The notes under the pieces: generated by a model | What the model was told of the DNA's origin: nothing | Seen by the model: the letters and a program-made list of their open reading frames with translations, nothing else | The model's database searches: none | DNA from: Straminergon stramineum | Taxonomy: Eukaryota; Streptophyta; Bryopsida; Hypnales; Calliergonaceae | Reading direction: 5' to 3' | Assembly (NCBI GenBank): GCA_963920665.1 | Contig: OY987272.1 | Coordinates: 7,631,001-7,695,000 of the forward strand | Length of the DNA: 64,000 nt | Position numbers and translations under genes: made by a program | In this document: positions 23,437-34,713 of the stretch, in pieces | Position numbering within the stretch: the stretch's first letter is position 1 | How the letters are laid out: every line of letters begins with the position of its first letter

Positions 23437-24047
23437 GTACCCAATCAGTGATTTTTAAAAAATTATTTTCGGAGGAATAGAGGGCAGCTATTTTCTTTGA
23501 TACTTGGGTGATAGTTGGTGGAATCTACACTGAATAGTGAAATTAGGTTGCCCCTCACTAATTTCTCGACATTTGATACTAAATAAATCTTTACAGTTAC
23601 TATACGAGAATGAACTACTTTTGAATTTCATATTGCTATATTTGGGACTCATGAACCTCCATGTGTACAAATGAAGATATTTTTAGAAATATTTGTTAAC
23701 TTTGATGGCTTGTACAGTAACTTTCTCAGGGTAAGGCAACCTAATTTCACTATTTAGTGTATATCAAAACTACACGAAATAGTGATTTAGGTTGCCTTAT
23801 CCCCAAGAAAGTTACTTTACAAGCCATCAAAGACAACCGATACTTTGGTTTTCTTCTTGGAATAAACTCTGGGCTTCAAATAAATAAATAAATAAATATT
23901 TCTCCAAATATTTTCTACTTGTACATATGGAGGTTCATGAGTCCCAATTACAACAAATGAATACCTAATTCAAAAGCAATATTGGTAAATACTTATATAT
24001 TGTCAAATAGTGAGAAATTAATGTAGGGGATACCTAGGTATTGGGTC
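23437..24047. mobile_element. Second fold-back element, ~610 bp
   Basis: The centre near 23762 is a long palindrome: GGTTGCCTTA with CTTTCT(C/T) and GCCATCAAAG on one side and their complements on the other. Farther out GGGACTCATGAACCTCCATG (23643 on) is matched by the complement of 23927-23946, and CTCACTAATTTCTC by GAGAAATTAATG near 24012. Outer ends ACCCAAT and ATTGGGT. Arms are interrupted by indels. Not coding; a transcript would fold into a long hairpin. Confidence 0.75.
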
Positions 24048-25569
24048 AACTTGTTTATTGGTCATAAGAAAACAATAGTAATCCAAGTACTTTGATTGAA
24101 AAAAGATGAAAATTTTCTTCACAATAAATAATCAACATCTCTTGGTTGTTGCCAACAAGCAAAAAATCGTGCATAAAAAAAATATTGTACCCAATTGCAA
24201 TATTCATGAGTTGTATTATAGCCATTATTGCAAGGTTTACTTATACTATGGTTGGTGCAAATCTACACAACTCCTACATTTGGGGGCTTCAAGCATTGGA
24301 GTGATGGAGTTTTGCATTGAATGGGGTTGGTCCATAATTAATGGGCAAGTCTTTTTAGTCCTACCTTAGCACCAAGGGCGTCTTTGGAGGGAAAAACCTT
24401 TGGAGGTCTAAATTTTTACCTTGGAAAAAATATAAGACAGAGATGCACTTCATTTCTTTCATGTAGCTCTTAAAGGAAGTACTTATAATCATTCACAATC
24501 CACACTCTGGATGGTACGGTTCTTCCCAAGTACATTTTAAGAAACTTAGGATTCTTATTATAAACTTGGGTAATTGCATAATGTAGACATACATAAATAC
24601 ACATGGTTTTCAAAAAACTACATGTCATGTGACATCCATAATATGAATGTACATTCGGAATTGAAACAAGTTAAGGAAGATATGATATTCTTCAATAACA
24701 AAGCTCAGGGGTACTTCTAGAGTGTTAGTACTTCAAGAATAATTTGTGTTAAAGTAGCTCATAATTCATGAATAGTCAACCTTCTATTTGAAGTTTCTAC
24801 AAAAAAAGGAATCTTGATTCATTGGAAGTGAAAGGGCCCTTGCCATGAATTTGAGGAATGTTATGGGATGAATACAAGAAGTTGTGTTGTAAGATAACGA
24901 GGCATAATTAGGATTGGTTCTTACTACTCCCCAAGTCCCAAGTTCTACCATTTCTTTCAAAGTTTAGACATTGAACAAATAAACATTTAGAAAGTTTAAC
25001 TTTAGAAATTAGACAATCACTTCACAAGTAAGGTAAAAATTCAAAAATTGTGGACACCCTCTAAGCATTTGATGAATCAAAGTTGCCTTCATGGAAAGAA
25101 GACACTACCAGCATCCCCCCTAGCTCTTATGACTAGGATGGCACTGACCTTTTTGCTAATTTTTCCTACAATATTGCCAATGACACCCTTTGCTCCACCA
25201 TCCTCTTATGGCTTTGGTGTACTAGAAAGCACGTGGTGTTCAACAATGTTAAAACCTGTATCGTTGAAATTTGTTCCCTTGTCTAGTGTGATATGGTGAT
25301 CACTCACACAACGTATAGGAACCACCTCATCTCCTTCTATTATCATTGTAGCAAAGATAGACGTAATGCTATTTATAAAGAGTTTTTAGAAACTTGGGGT
25401 GCAAGAACAATGTTTTCTGCTCATGTAACTTCCACCAACCTAGGTGGCATTTAACTCTTCGCTTGCCTTCCAAGCTTAACCATCCTAGAAAGCCGGATTG
25501 AATGTTGTTTCTCCCTCCTTTCAATGGACACCCCTTTTCCAGAAAAAAAATAAAAAAATTACAGAGGTG
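24048..25569. other. A+T-rich intergenic DNA
   Basis: No gene recognised. Frames at 24106 and 25048 have no domain. An element of Gly/Ala-poor, Pro-containing translation at 25048-25299 does not match a transposon protein I know. Confidence 0.4.
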
Positions 25570-25656
25570 TTGGCAAATTGTGGTTGCCATAGCAAAATTT
25601 GGCCATTGTTACTCCAAATGTGGCCAAATTCTCCTTTGGTAACCACAATTTGCCAA
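25570..25656. repeat. 87-bp hairpin-forming inverted repeat
   Basis: TTGGCAAATTGTGGTTGCC at the left and GGTAACCACAATTTGCCAA at the right pair almost fully. Inner ATTTGGCCA and TGGCCAAAT also pair, so the whole 87 bp folds into one stem. It may be a minimal MITE or a small-RNA precursor; sequence alone cannot decide. Confidence 0.6.
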
Positions 25657-27583
25657 GATCTTCATAATTTCTGAAATTTTACCTTGCTTTTGAAGTAGTT
25701 GTCTAGTATCTAAAGTTTAATTTTCTAATACCCATTCAAAGTGCTTGTGCATGCTCATCCAACCATACTAATTTCAAGTTCTAATTACATAACATTTGAA
25801 AAATTATAACAAACACATTTTGGAGGGCCAATATATATAATACCGTTTAACACTAAGGATGCTCTTATCTCTTATCATTCATTCTTTCGCTTATTAAGTT
25901 AGGTGTGATTCCCTTATGACAACTAAGTTACTAATCATGATTTCTGCTTAGCCCTGGCTACTGAAGGTTATCATATCACAATGGAATTCCGTTTCATTTG
26001 TTTCAAAAAGAAAAAAAAGGTTATCATATCAATTATCTCTTTTTATAATTTTGTTGCAGTTTGAGGCACGTGAAAGTGCCAGTAAGCTTTTAAGTACGTT
26101 AATAAGTAGTTAGAAATCTGGTTGCATTTAACATTAAATGATTAAACTGTGAATGCTGGCAGTGGGATTTCCAAATTATATTTTTTTAATAAGCTTAATA
26201 TCACTCTCCAGTCTCCACCAACTCACTGACTGCCAACTGAAGCAGTGATCCCAAAACTAGTTTATGGAATTTAGTGCAAATGCTACCTTAAAGTCAGAGA
26301 GGCATCAACTTCTTTTTTTTTTTTCTTGAAACACATAGAAGATTTCCATCGAGAGGCATCAACTTTGACCACCTTTGAGAGTGAGTAACTTAGTATCAAA
26401 GAAAGAAATCCACACACAAGTTGTGTGGGCGGCGTTCTTGTATTTTTTATTTTTGCAATGAAATTCTGGATCATTTGTGTCAAAAAAAAAAGAGATATAA
26501 GAAAGGGTTTTGCAATCTGTGAAGGATTATTGGGAGTACTAAAACACAAAAATTGACTAAATAGATATGCTAATTTCCATGTAGAGGTCATTATATATTT
26601 TTGCAAATTGGTTATCAAATTCTACTGTTTGTTGTAGTTTTGGCTCAAATGACTCCATAAAAAAGGACCCTTTTTACAATGCACTAGTAGCACAAGGATT
26701 TTTTTGGGTAGAAACTCAACTAATTTTTGTCAATTCAGGGATCACAACTACCAACAGAATCACCTAGTATGGTGGGGCCCACCCTAAAATGCGATAGTAA
26801 TCCTAAAACCACCATCTTCAAGTTGTCTACGTCCCCCAAACCAATTATGTACATATGTAAGAAGAAACAATCTTAGCATAGGGTAGTCACAAAGGTGGAG
26901 GGTATTCTGAAAACAAACAAGTTGACGAGGTGGGCAAAGCCCATCAAGGAATGCTCGTTTATTTTCAGAATTCTTGACAATGAGGAGATTGTCCAATGTA
27001 AATGCCCGTCTAGAAATGGATGAAATATTTGATCGATGAATGAAAAATTCATATTCATCAATTACACAAATTTCATGCACCATGAAGGGATTATGGAAAA
27101 TAATCCTCACACAAAATGAACAGGACATTTCTTGGTGCTAGGGGTTTAGTACAAACCAAACTTTCTTCCCTTCCTAACTTTTGCATATGATATTCAAATG
27201 CCACGTTGTTTGGTGGCGTTGGAACCTCCTTTTGTTTCCCTTCTTCTGCTAACAAGAACATCAATGAAAATGGAACCAATCTAATAATATTTGTAACTAG
27301 GTCATGTAGTATCAAAAAAGTGGCTCCACTTTTAAATTACAAGACACAGGTGAGTGAAAATAAATAAATAAATAAATATATATATATATATAGGGTTATA
27401 TGGGTTGTAGAAAATGAAAAGTTTGTCTCTTTGCGAGAGTCAGTTTCACCTAGGATTGGTTCCTTTGGTTCTTTGTATTGTTTCCTCTATCAATGGAAAT
27501 GGTCTATGTGTTTCAAGAGAGAGAGAAAAAAGAAAAAATTTTAAAATTTTAATTTTTAAAAAACCAACCAACTAAAACAAATA
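25657..27583. other. A+T-rich intergenic DNA with dispersed repeat
   Basis: No gene recognised. Frames on the minus strand at 26283-27315 overlap a dispersed repeat (about 27165-27240: CTAACTTTTGCATATGATAT, then AAATGCCAC and TTGGAACCTCC) that recurs near 57860-57920 and 62165-62225. A (TAAA)/(TA) microsatellite is at about 27358-27393. Confidence 0.5.
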
Positions 27584-28043
27584 TGGTAAGAGGCTTGAAA
27601 TCCGCGCAAGCTCTAAAACTACCCACCTCCTCAAAATGTACATTGTTTGTATATGGGTTTTTTTCATCTTCACAGGGATGTACTAGTAGTGTACATTTGA
27701 GTAGGTGGGTGGTTCTAGAGACCTATGCCATTTCGACTTCCAAAATTCATAACTCATTCCACAAAGCTCCAAAGATTATGAAACGACTTGGATTAGCTGT
27801 CAATTCCACTTGTCTTTCAAGGAAAATTTACTGAGAAATATTTCAATAAGTTTCACCTCCCCAAAATTCAGTTTCAGCTCTTAATAATGGTATGTTCGCA
27901 CTTGGTGTTAAAGAGTGTTGTTATTGAGGATCTTAGGAACGAACTTAGACCTACTTTTGGACTAGATTCATGTTGTAAACAACACCCGTAACATCAAGTG
28001 CGAACATACCATAAGATGGGCGCTTTATGGACCTCCTACCTTA
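27584..28043. mobile_element. GGTAGGAGG-type TIR element, interrupted copy
   Basis: Diverged left end GGTAAGAGGCTTGAAATCCG; right end ATGGACCTCCTACCTTA. Internal sequence matches 28828-29161 along its full length (AACGACTTGGATTAG, TTTCAAGGAAAATTTACT, TTTCACCTCCCCAAAATTCA). The match is split by a 114-bp insertion at 27898-28011. Not coding. Confidence 0.75.
27898..28011. mobile_element. Nested PIF/Harbinger-like MITE, 114 bp
   Basis: Termini TGGTATGTTCGCACTTG and CAAGTGCGAACATACCA are perfect inverted repeats, flanked on both sides by TAA (27895-27897 and 28012-28014), the 3-bp target form of PIF/Harbinger. The host sequence without the insert is visible in the sister copy at 28828-29161, which confirms an insertion event. 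Confidence 0.75.
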
Positions 28044-28318
28044 GTCCTGTTGGCTGTTGCCACTGACTCACCCACCCAGCTGCCCTGCCTTGCCCTGCCC
28101 TGCAACATTCTGCTGTTAACGTAAAAGGTCCGCTGCCATGATGCGTGCCCAGCATAATATCTTCTAAGAAACAGCCAGTGATGACTGCCTGATGAGAGAA
28201 CTCCCCTCAACGGAGGTGCCTATGCCCCATGGTACACGGAATAGCGGTATTAAGGGGACTCATACTAATTAATCGACATTCCACACTATAGAAATATTTA
28301 CCTTTATTAATACATCAG
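28044..28318. other. Short mixed-composition spacer
   Basis: A G+C-richer patch (about 28045-28140, CCTGCC-type repeats) between two elements. The 61-codon minus frame there has no recognisable feature. Confidence 0.35.
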
Positions 28319-28640
28319 TACACTAATAATGATATTTAGTGTTATGTTACTAATAGTGTTACCTGAGCTTTTACTACACCTACTCTAAATTTCAATTGGT
28401 TTGCATTTAGTGTTGTGTTCACAACCCTTTAATTCATATATTTATATTTATATTTTTTTCATGACAATTTGATGAAATAATATGTAACACTAAATGTAAT
28501 TTTGTAAAAAATTTATATCCAATAGTTGACAAATAGTGTCTATGTTGACATTTAGTGTTAACAACACTAGAAGAATTGTTGACATTTAGTGTTGTGCTTC
28601 GTAATTAGTGTTGCAAACACTAAATATCATTATTAGTGTA
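28319..28640. mobile_element. TA-flanked TIR element (Tc1/mariner-like MITE), 322 bp
   Basis: TA plus CACTAATAATGATATTTAG at the left, CTAAATATCATTATTAGTG plus TA (28639-28640) at the right. Same termini as 10870-11102. Inside, the words TTAGTGTT and AACACTA recur several times, as if the terminal motif had been multiplied internally. Confidence 0.75.
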
Positions 28641-28752
28641 GTGATTGAAGTGATTGAAGTGTCTGGGAATATACATCATGTTTCAAACATCTACAGTTTT
28701 CCATAATAAGTCTCCTTCAATTTTGGAGTCCCTTTATTACCCCTATTGAGTG

Positions 28753-28826
28753 TAGTAACTTTTGTTTTTGTTTGTTTTGTTTTTGTTGTTTTGTTGTTTT
28801 GTTTTTGTTTTTGTGTAGTAACTTAA
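28753..28826. repeat. GTTTT-rich low-complexity block between direct repeats
   Basis: About 50 bp of GTTTT/GTTTTT units between two copies of GTGTAGTAACTT. It may be slippage after a duplication or a filled insertion site. Confidence 0.55.
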
Positions 28827-28827
28827 C

Positions 28828-29161
28828 TTAAGGTAGGAGGCTCGAAATCCGCTGAGGCTCTAAAATTACCCATCTCCTCAAATGTACACTTTTTCTAAAT
28901 GGGTTTTTTCTCATCTTTACATAGATGTACCAGAAATGTACATTTGAGCAGGTGGGCGATTTTTAGAGCCCTATACCATTTCGACTTCAAAAATTCATAA
29001 CTAATTCCAGAAAGCTCCAAAAATTATGAAACGACTTGGATTAGATGTAAATTCCACTTGTCTTTCAAGGAAAATTTACTAAGAAATATTTCTATAAGTT
29101 TCACCTCCCCAAAATTCAGTTTCAGCTCTGAGATGGGCTCTTTACGGACCTCCTACCTTAA
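28828..29161. mobile_element. GGTAGGAGG-type TIR element, intact, 334 bp
   Basis: TTAA (28828-28831) then GGTAGGAGGCTCG; right end GACCTCCTACC then TTAA (29158-29161). Uninterrupted sister of 27584-28043; a diverged relative lies in the last NPH3 intron. An internal imperfect inverted pair (CTCAAATGTACA and TGTACATTTGAG) adds secondary structure. Non-coding. Confidence 0.75.
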
Positions 29162-29359
29162 CCCCCCCAATAATGACGAGGCAGATGTTTTTTGTTCTCA
29201 TGTGTAGGACAAAAGTGCAACTATTCATTCTTGAAAAGGGGAGATCTTCTACAGTAATTTGACTCCGAGTGAGTATTTTTTATTTTTATAAAGTAGATGA
29301 TGTCACACGGTTCCAAAATGGCTGATTTCCACGGTCACCGGCCCGGCAACAAGGGTTAA
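29158..29359. mobile_element. Short TTAA-flanked TIR element
   Basis: Begins TTAACCCCCCCAATAATGACG, sharing its first TTAA with the end of the previous element, and ends CAAGGGTTAA (29356-29359). Inner blocks TGGCTGATTTCCACGGTCAC and GTAGATGATGTCACA match 6050-6274 and 21706-21935. Confidence 0.7.
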
Positions 29360-30015
29360 ACTTGGTCCCATCTCCCCAGCTCTCAGTTCAATTCAGTTCA
29401 GGAGCGGGACATGGAGCGTTAAGTTATCACAGGACCGACCGACCGACTGACATGGATTTTTTTATTTTAATATTTTTAAACGTTTTTTTCTAATTCTCTT
29501 CAAAGAGATAGAGAATTGATTCTTATTATTAACTACTTACTGAATGATGGGCATAACGGGGACTGACGGATGAGTGACAGACGGCACTTCAGTTAAGCTT
29601 AGAGGATTGTGAACCAATGAAAATTAAAGATAAATTAAAATTTTAAAATTTTAAAAAGAAGCTATTGAAGTTGGAATTGATCAGTCAGATGAAAATTATG
29701 AAAACTATCCACTGTCCCCTCACAAGGGACAAACACGGATCTTATCAAGTCATTAACTACTTTGAAAATCAATTAATCAATAACTGAATACTTGATTTGC
29801 TCACCCACCCCACAAAAAAATAAAAAATAAAAACCCCTTTAATATGGGTTCAATCAATATGAAATACATAAGGTATGATTAATTGAATATGGATGTTAAA
29901 TAGAATGTTCTTTTTTTTACACAAATGAAATGGAATTTCATTGTAGAGAAATGTTACATAGAATGTTGATATGATATAATATGTGTGTACAAATATGGGA
30001 TATAGAATATGGTTG
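29360..30015. other. A+T-rich intergenic DNA
   Basis: No gene. A small GACC repeat (CCGACCGACCGACTGAC) lies near 29433. Confidence 0.4.
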
Positions 30016-30606
30016 TTAACCCCTAAAGGACCGAAGCACATTTTAGGTAGAAATTGTGAAAAACTGCCACTTTTTAGGGCAGTGAGAAAAAAATGAATAA
30101 AAGAGGGTTTTTTTCAAAATTCAATTGTACAAATTTGTACTAGACTACTATGGGTATGTGTGGAAAAAATTTCAAAAACTTTGACCATATGGATTGAAAG
30201 ATTATAATGTTTGAAGTTAGGAGAAAAAGTGTTTTTTTCAACCTTGCTTGGCAAGGCTAGCAGCCTTTAATTCCTCCTAAAGTGAGATTTTTACACTACA
30301 CATGGGTTTGTTTTTTTGAAATTTGGATCTTGTACCATGTAAGTTATACACCTACCAAATTTCAAAAGTAGAAGCGGTGTTTTGCACATGCTACTCGAAG
30401 CTGCCCGAGCTACTTGAAAAGTTTAGGACAACATAACTTTTGATCCAGGCACCCAATCGGGAAAGAAAATTACATTCCCACTTAGGGGGGATATGTTCAC
30501 ACCTTGTATCAAAATTTGAAGAACATCCGTTATAAAATGACTTCATACACACCTACAAGAAATTAGTTATGTATGTTTAATGGTCATTCGGTCCTTTAGA
30601 GGTTAA
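30016..30606. mobile_element. TTAA-flanked TIR element, 591 bp
   Basis: Left TTAACCCCTAAAGGACCGAAG, right CGGTCCTTTAGAGGTTAA (TTAA 30603-30606). Core GGATTGAAAGATTATAATG lies about 170 bp from the left end. A truncated relative is at 19545-19958. Non-coding. Confidence 0.8.
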
Positions 30607-31524
30607 AGGACCAAACTATGTTTTTTTTTGGCAACATAGTGATTTCGAGCAACTCACTATGACTAGAATTTTTATTTTCTTCTTTGAAATTTTCACACAT
30701 TCTTGTGAACAAGTTGTTTCCTTTAGGCCCGACAACTTTTATAATTTTTTGACTACATGGTTTCAAAGTTATTGTACGATATGTAGTTTTTTTTAGACTA
30801 GGTAGTCTAGGTAGATTAGAAAAAATCAATTTTTTCATAGTTGGTTTACTAGATTTATGTACACATGGAAAGCTTTGAATCATTCCACATTCTGATTAAT
30901 GAGATGATAGTTATGAAGGGTTTTAGTTTGCAAGTAGTTATGGAATCTCTATTCTAAAATAAACTTTGAAGTCCTTTATTCAACTCAATTTTTAATATTA
31001 TTGGAAAAAAAATAAAATCCTAGGATGTAGATTTTTTATTGCAACATTACAACCATTTTTCAATACTGATTGGCATTTTTCAATTTCATTACGAAATTCC
31101 TAACAATTTAGTATTTTGAATCATTCTCTACTTCTTTCTACTTACCACTCTTTCCTATATGTTGCACAATTCCAAATGATCTCAAAATTTTCAAGCATGT
31201 AGTCAAGTGGCCTTGAAAAATGAATCTAGAGAAGCACGACCATTTTGGTCATCTTTTCATACCAATGTGACCTAGTGAAGTACAACTGCCTAGGTTTTTG
31301 CAGGGCCAAAAAAAGGATTTTTGTCAATTCAAATGATAATATCTTGCAATCCACAAAGGTGGAAATTTTTGAGAATTTTTCCACATCCTCTCAAATTGTC
31401 ATGCTACAAGATACTCTTGTTACATGTGTCTAAAAACATTTTTTCTAAAATTTGGTACTTGTATTAGAAATGGCAGTTTTGGAGCATTTTTGGTGAAACA
31501 TAGTCAAGGAACTTTAGGGGTTAA
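30603..31524. mobile_element. TTAA-flanked TIR element, 922 bp (left arm of an inverted pair)
   Basis: Starts at the TTAA shared with the previous element (TTAAAGGACCAAACTATG) and ends CTTTAGGGGTTAA (31521-31524). Along its whole length it is the imperfect reverse complement of 32052-33014. The short minus-strand frame at 30596-30883 lies in it and has no domain. Confidence 0.75.
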
Positions 31525-32051
31525 TCTCTTATCGATTGTAATCTAACATAATAAAATATAGAGAGAGAAATGGAGGGTAATAATGGATTTGTTTTAGATA
31601 TGGTGGTTATTACTTTTCTCACTTATTAAGTGAGTGGGGTAGTGATACCTCAGACCCTCACTATCCTTTGAGAAAGGACTACCTCTTCTATAATCAAAAA
31701 TATAAGGCCTTCTTAAGTAAATCTTGGAAAAATTTAATGATATGGGTCCACATTAGATATACAATTTGAATATGATTTATGGTATATGTATATACGTGGC
31801 AATGCATAATAGATATGGTAATATGACATATAAAAGTTTGTTATTCTAAATGCCTTTACAAAGAAATATAGTTTGACGTCTAGGGGTAACCAAAACATTG
31901 GAGGGAGGACTTGGGGGGGGCAAAATGACTATCTACTCAGAAAGGACCCTTGATATTTCTATTAATAGTATAAATAGAGACAATAATTAGGATACATTAC
32001 CAAATAATTGATTGAATATTGGGAATACAAAACAATTATCAATGAAGTTCA
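31525..32051. other. Spacer of the inverted element pair
   Basis: About 527 bp of A+T-rich DNA with no recognised feature; it would be the loop of a hairpin formed by the two flanking elements. Confidence 0.5.
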
Positions 32052-33014
32052 TTAACCCCTAAATGTATTTGACTATGTTTTCTCCAAAAATGCTCCAAAA
32101 TTGTCATTTCTAGTACAAGTACCAAATTTTAGAAAAAAAAACATATTTAGACAAATATTACCATAGGATCTTGTAGTAAGTTGTCTTGAGAAGATGTGGA
32201 AAAAATTTCAGAAATTTTCACCATGTAGATTGCAAGATATTAGTGTTTGAATTGACAAAAAGACTCTTTTTGGCCTTGCAAAAATCTAGGCAACTCCACT
32301 TCACAAGGTCATATTATTATGAAAAAATGTCCAAAATGGTTGTAACTCTTTCAATTCATTCTTCAAGGCAAGTTGGCTACATACTTGAAAAATTTCAGAT
32401 CATTTGTAATTTTAGAACATATAGGAAAAAAATAGTAAGTAGAAAGAAGTAGAGAATGATTCAAAATACTAAATTGTTAATAGTTTGTTTATGGAATTGA
32501 AAAATGCCAATCCCAATGGTAGTAATGTTGTAATAAACAATCTACAGCTAAGATTATTATTATTTTCCAAAAATATTAAAAATTGAGTTAAATAAAGGTC
32601 TTCAAAGTTTATTTCATAGTAAAGATTCCATTACTACCCACAAACTACCCACAAACTACCCACAACTAAAACTCTTCATAACTTTAATCTCATAAATCAA
32701 AATGAGATGATTCAAAGCTTTCCACACACATATAAATCTAGAAAATCAATTTCAAATTTTTATTTAAAAAAAAAGGATTTTTAAAGAATTATTTTTTGTT
32801 GCCTAGGCTTCCCACTAAGTAATGAAAACTACATATCATACAATAACTTTTTAACCATGTATTCAAAAATTATGAAAATTGTTAGGCCTTAAAGATACTC
32901 CTCGGGCACATGTTTTGGAAAACTTTTAAGGAAACAAAATAAAATTCTATCTATAGTGAGCTGCCCCAAATCACTATGTTGCCAAAAAACATTGTTTGGT
33001 CTTTTAGGGGTTAA
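32052..33014. mobile_element. TTAA-flanked TIR element, 963 bp (right arm of an inverted pair)
   Basis: Left TTAACCCCTAAATGTATTTG; right GTTTGGTCTTTTAGGGGTTAA region (TTAA 33011-33014). Core motif TGTAGATTGCAAGATATTAG lies about 170 bp in. A small ACCCACAAACT triplication is at about 32637-32665. Non-coding. Confidence 0.8.
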
Positions 33015-34713
33015 ACACCAATTCAACAAAGAAATTGGGGTATCATTTCATTCCATGCAAATAATCATTAACATTTTAAGGACACTAAGGGCGAAAATGT
33101 TGATGGATGACTTTCCAAAGTGGCTATAGAAATGCAAATGGTTCTATTGGTCCAAAAATGTGATCATTTTTGAGTGCTTATAGTAATTATAGGACGACAC
33201 CCTTTATTTTTGAAATATAAGGATCAAGGCCAATGCTTCATAGCAAAGTAATAATGAAAAAATAACCACACAAATAAGAATATGTTTTAGCATAAAATAA
33301 AATGTGGTTCAAGTTTTGCTTGCCTTCTTTTAATTTCTTTTTTAGTTGTAATAAACTTATCATAACCAATTTCTTTGTAAAAAGATAATGTTCTTTCACT
33401 TAGACAATGGTGCAAGGGACTATATAAATTGTTGAATAACTTAATGTTTCTCTATGAAAGAAGGTTATGTGAATTTCAAAAGAACAACAATTATGTTGAC
33501 CATAAGACAATCTTTAGTTGAATGAAGAATCAATTATTTGTAGGTCTACTTACTACTTCCCTATGAGAACAATTACCAAGTATAACAACACCTATTTGTA
33601 ACTTGCTTGCAAAGCCAACTTCTAAATCTTTTTTGGTTTAAAATGTACACATTGTCAATGTGCAAATCTAGAGTCAAATTTCAAGATACATGTAATCAAA
33701 ACTTTAGAAAAATTCTCAATTTATTCATTTGATTTCCAAAGAATGTTGGAGCAAATTGAATTGATGTAAGGTTGTTAATAATAGGAACCATGCTTAGATG
33801 ATTACAAGGAGATTTTAAAGTGTAGGTTCCTCTTGAAATTTGTGATATAGAATGGAGTTACAACTTTCAATTCTCAACAACTAAATCTAATATTATTTAT
33901 GATTTTTTTTAAATATAATTGTCTTGGGTGTTTAAGGTTGACCTTTTTTGTCTAATATTTTTTTACCAAAATTTAAAGTTCACCATATGCTAATTGAATA
34001 GGAATATGATTTTTTTCCCATACTAAAATATTATTTTCAATAATTACTTCCTAGATTTTCTACAATTTAATTTAGAAATAATTTTTGCCCACCCTAACCA
34101 CCGGGTACAGCATCAAGAATTGGTATAAAATTTTAAGTGCCTTGATAGGAGGGACAAAGTTATCCCTCAAATCCTTTGTACAAGTGATTAGGTTATGATT
34201 TGAAGTAGTATGGATGATTATCATGAGCCTCTCAAACCCTAATGAAGTAGTATGTTCTTAAAGTGACCTTGTAAGAGCTGATTCCTTTTGGGGGGAAGCT
34301 AAACTCCTTGAAAAAAATTTCAGTAAATTTTCTTACGAAGGAAAATGGAATTGGCATCTAACACAAGTTGTTTCATATTTTTTGGACCTTCGTAGAATTA
34401 GTTACAAGTTTTTGAAGTTGAATTGCAATAGTCACTATAAGCATCCCTTCTTGAAATGTATACTCTTGGTGGATTGAAGAAAGCAAAATATATCATTGTG
34501 TTAGTGGTCACCTTTAGAGTACCCTACCTTACAATCCAACATAGGACACTCATCATCCACTTACTCTTTATAAGTTTCATGGTCTAATACCTACCGTAGA
34601 ACTTGAGGTCACATTTGGCATGTTTTTGCCAAACAATTAATTAAAATTGGATTGGATGGTTTGGTGGTTCTTTTTTTATTAATTCATTTTTTGGTAATTG
34701 TTAAATAATTTTT
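33015..34713. other. A+T-rich intergenic DNA
   Basis: No gene. About 34255-34535 has weak, inverted similarity to the GGTAGGAGG family (GAAATTTCAGTAAATTTTC-like and TGTTTCATATTTTTTGGA-like blocks). Confidence 0.4.
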
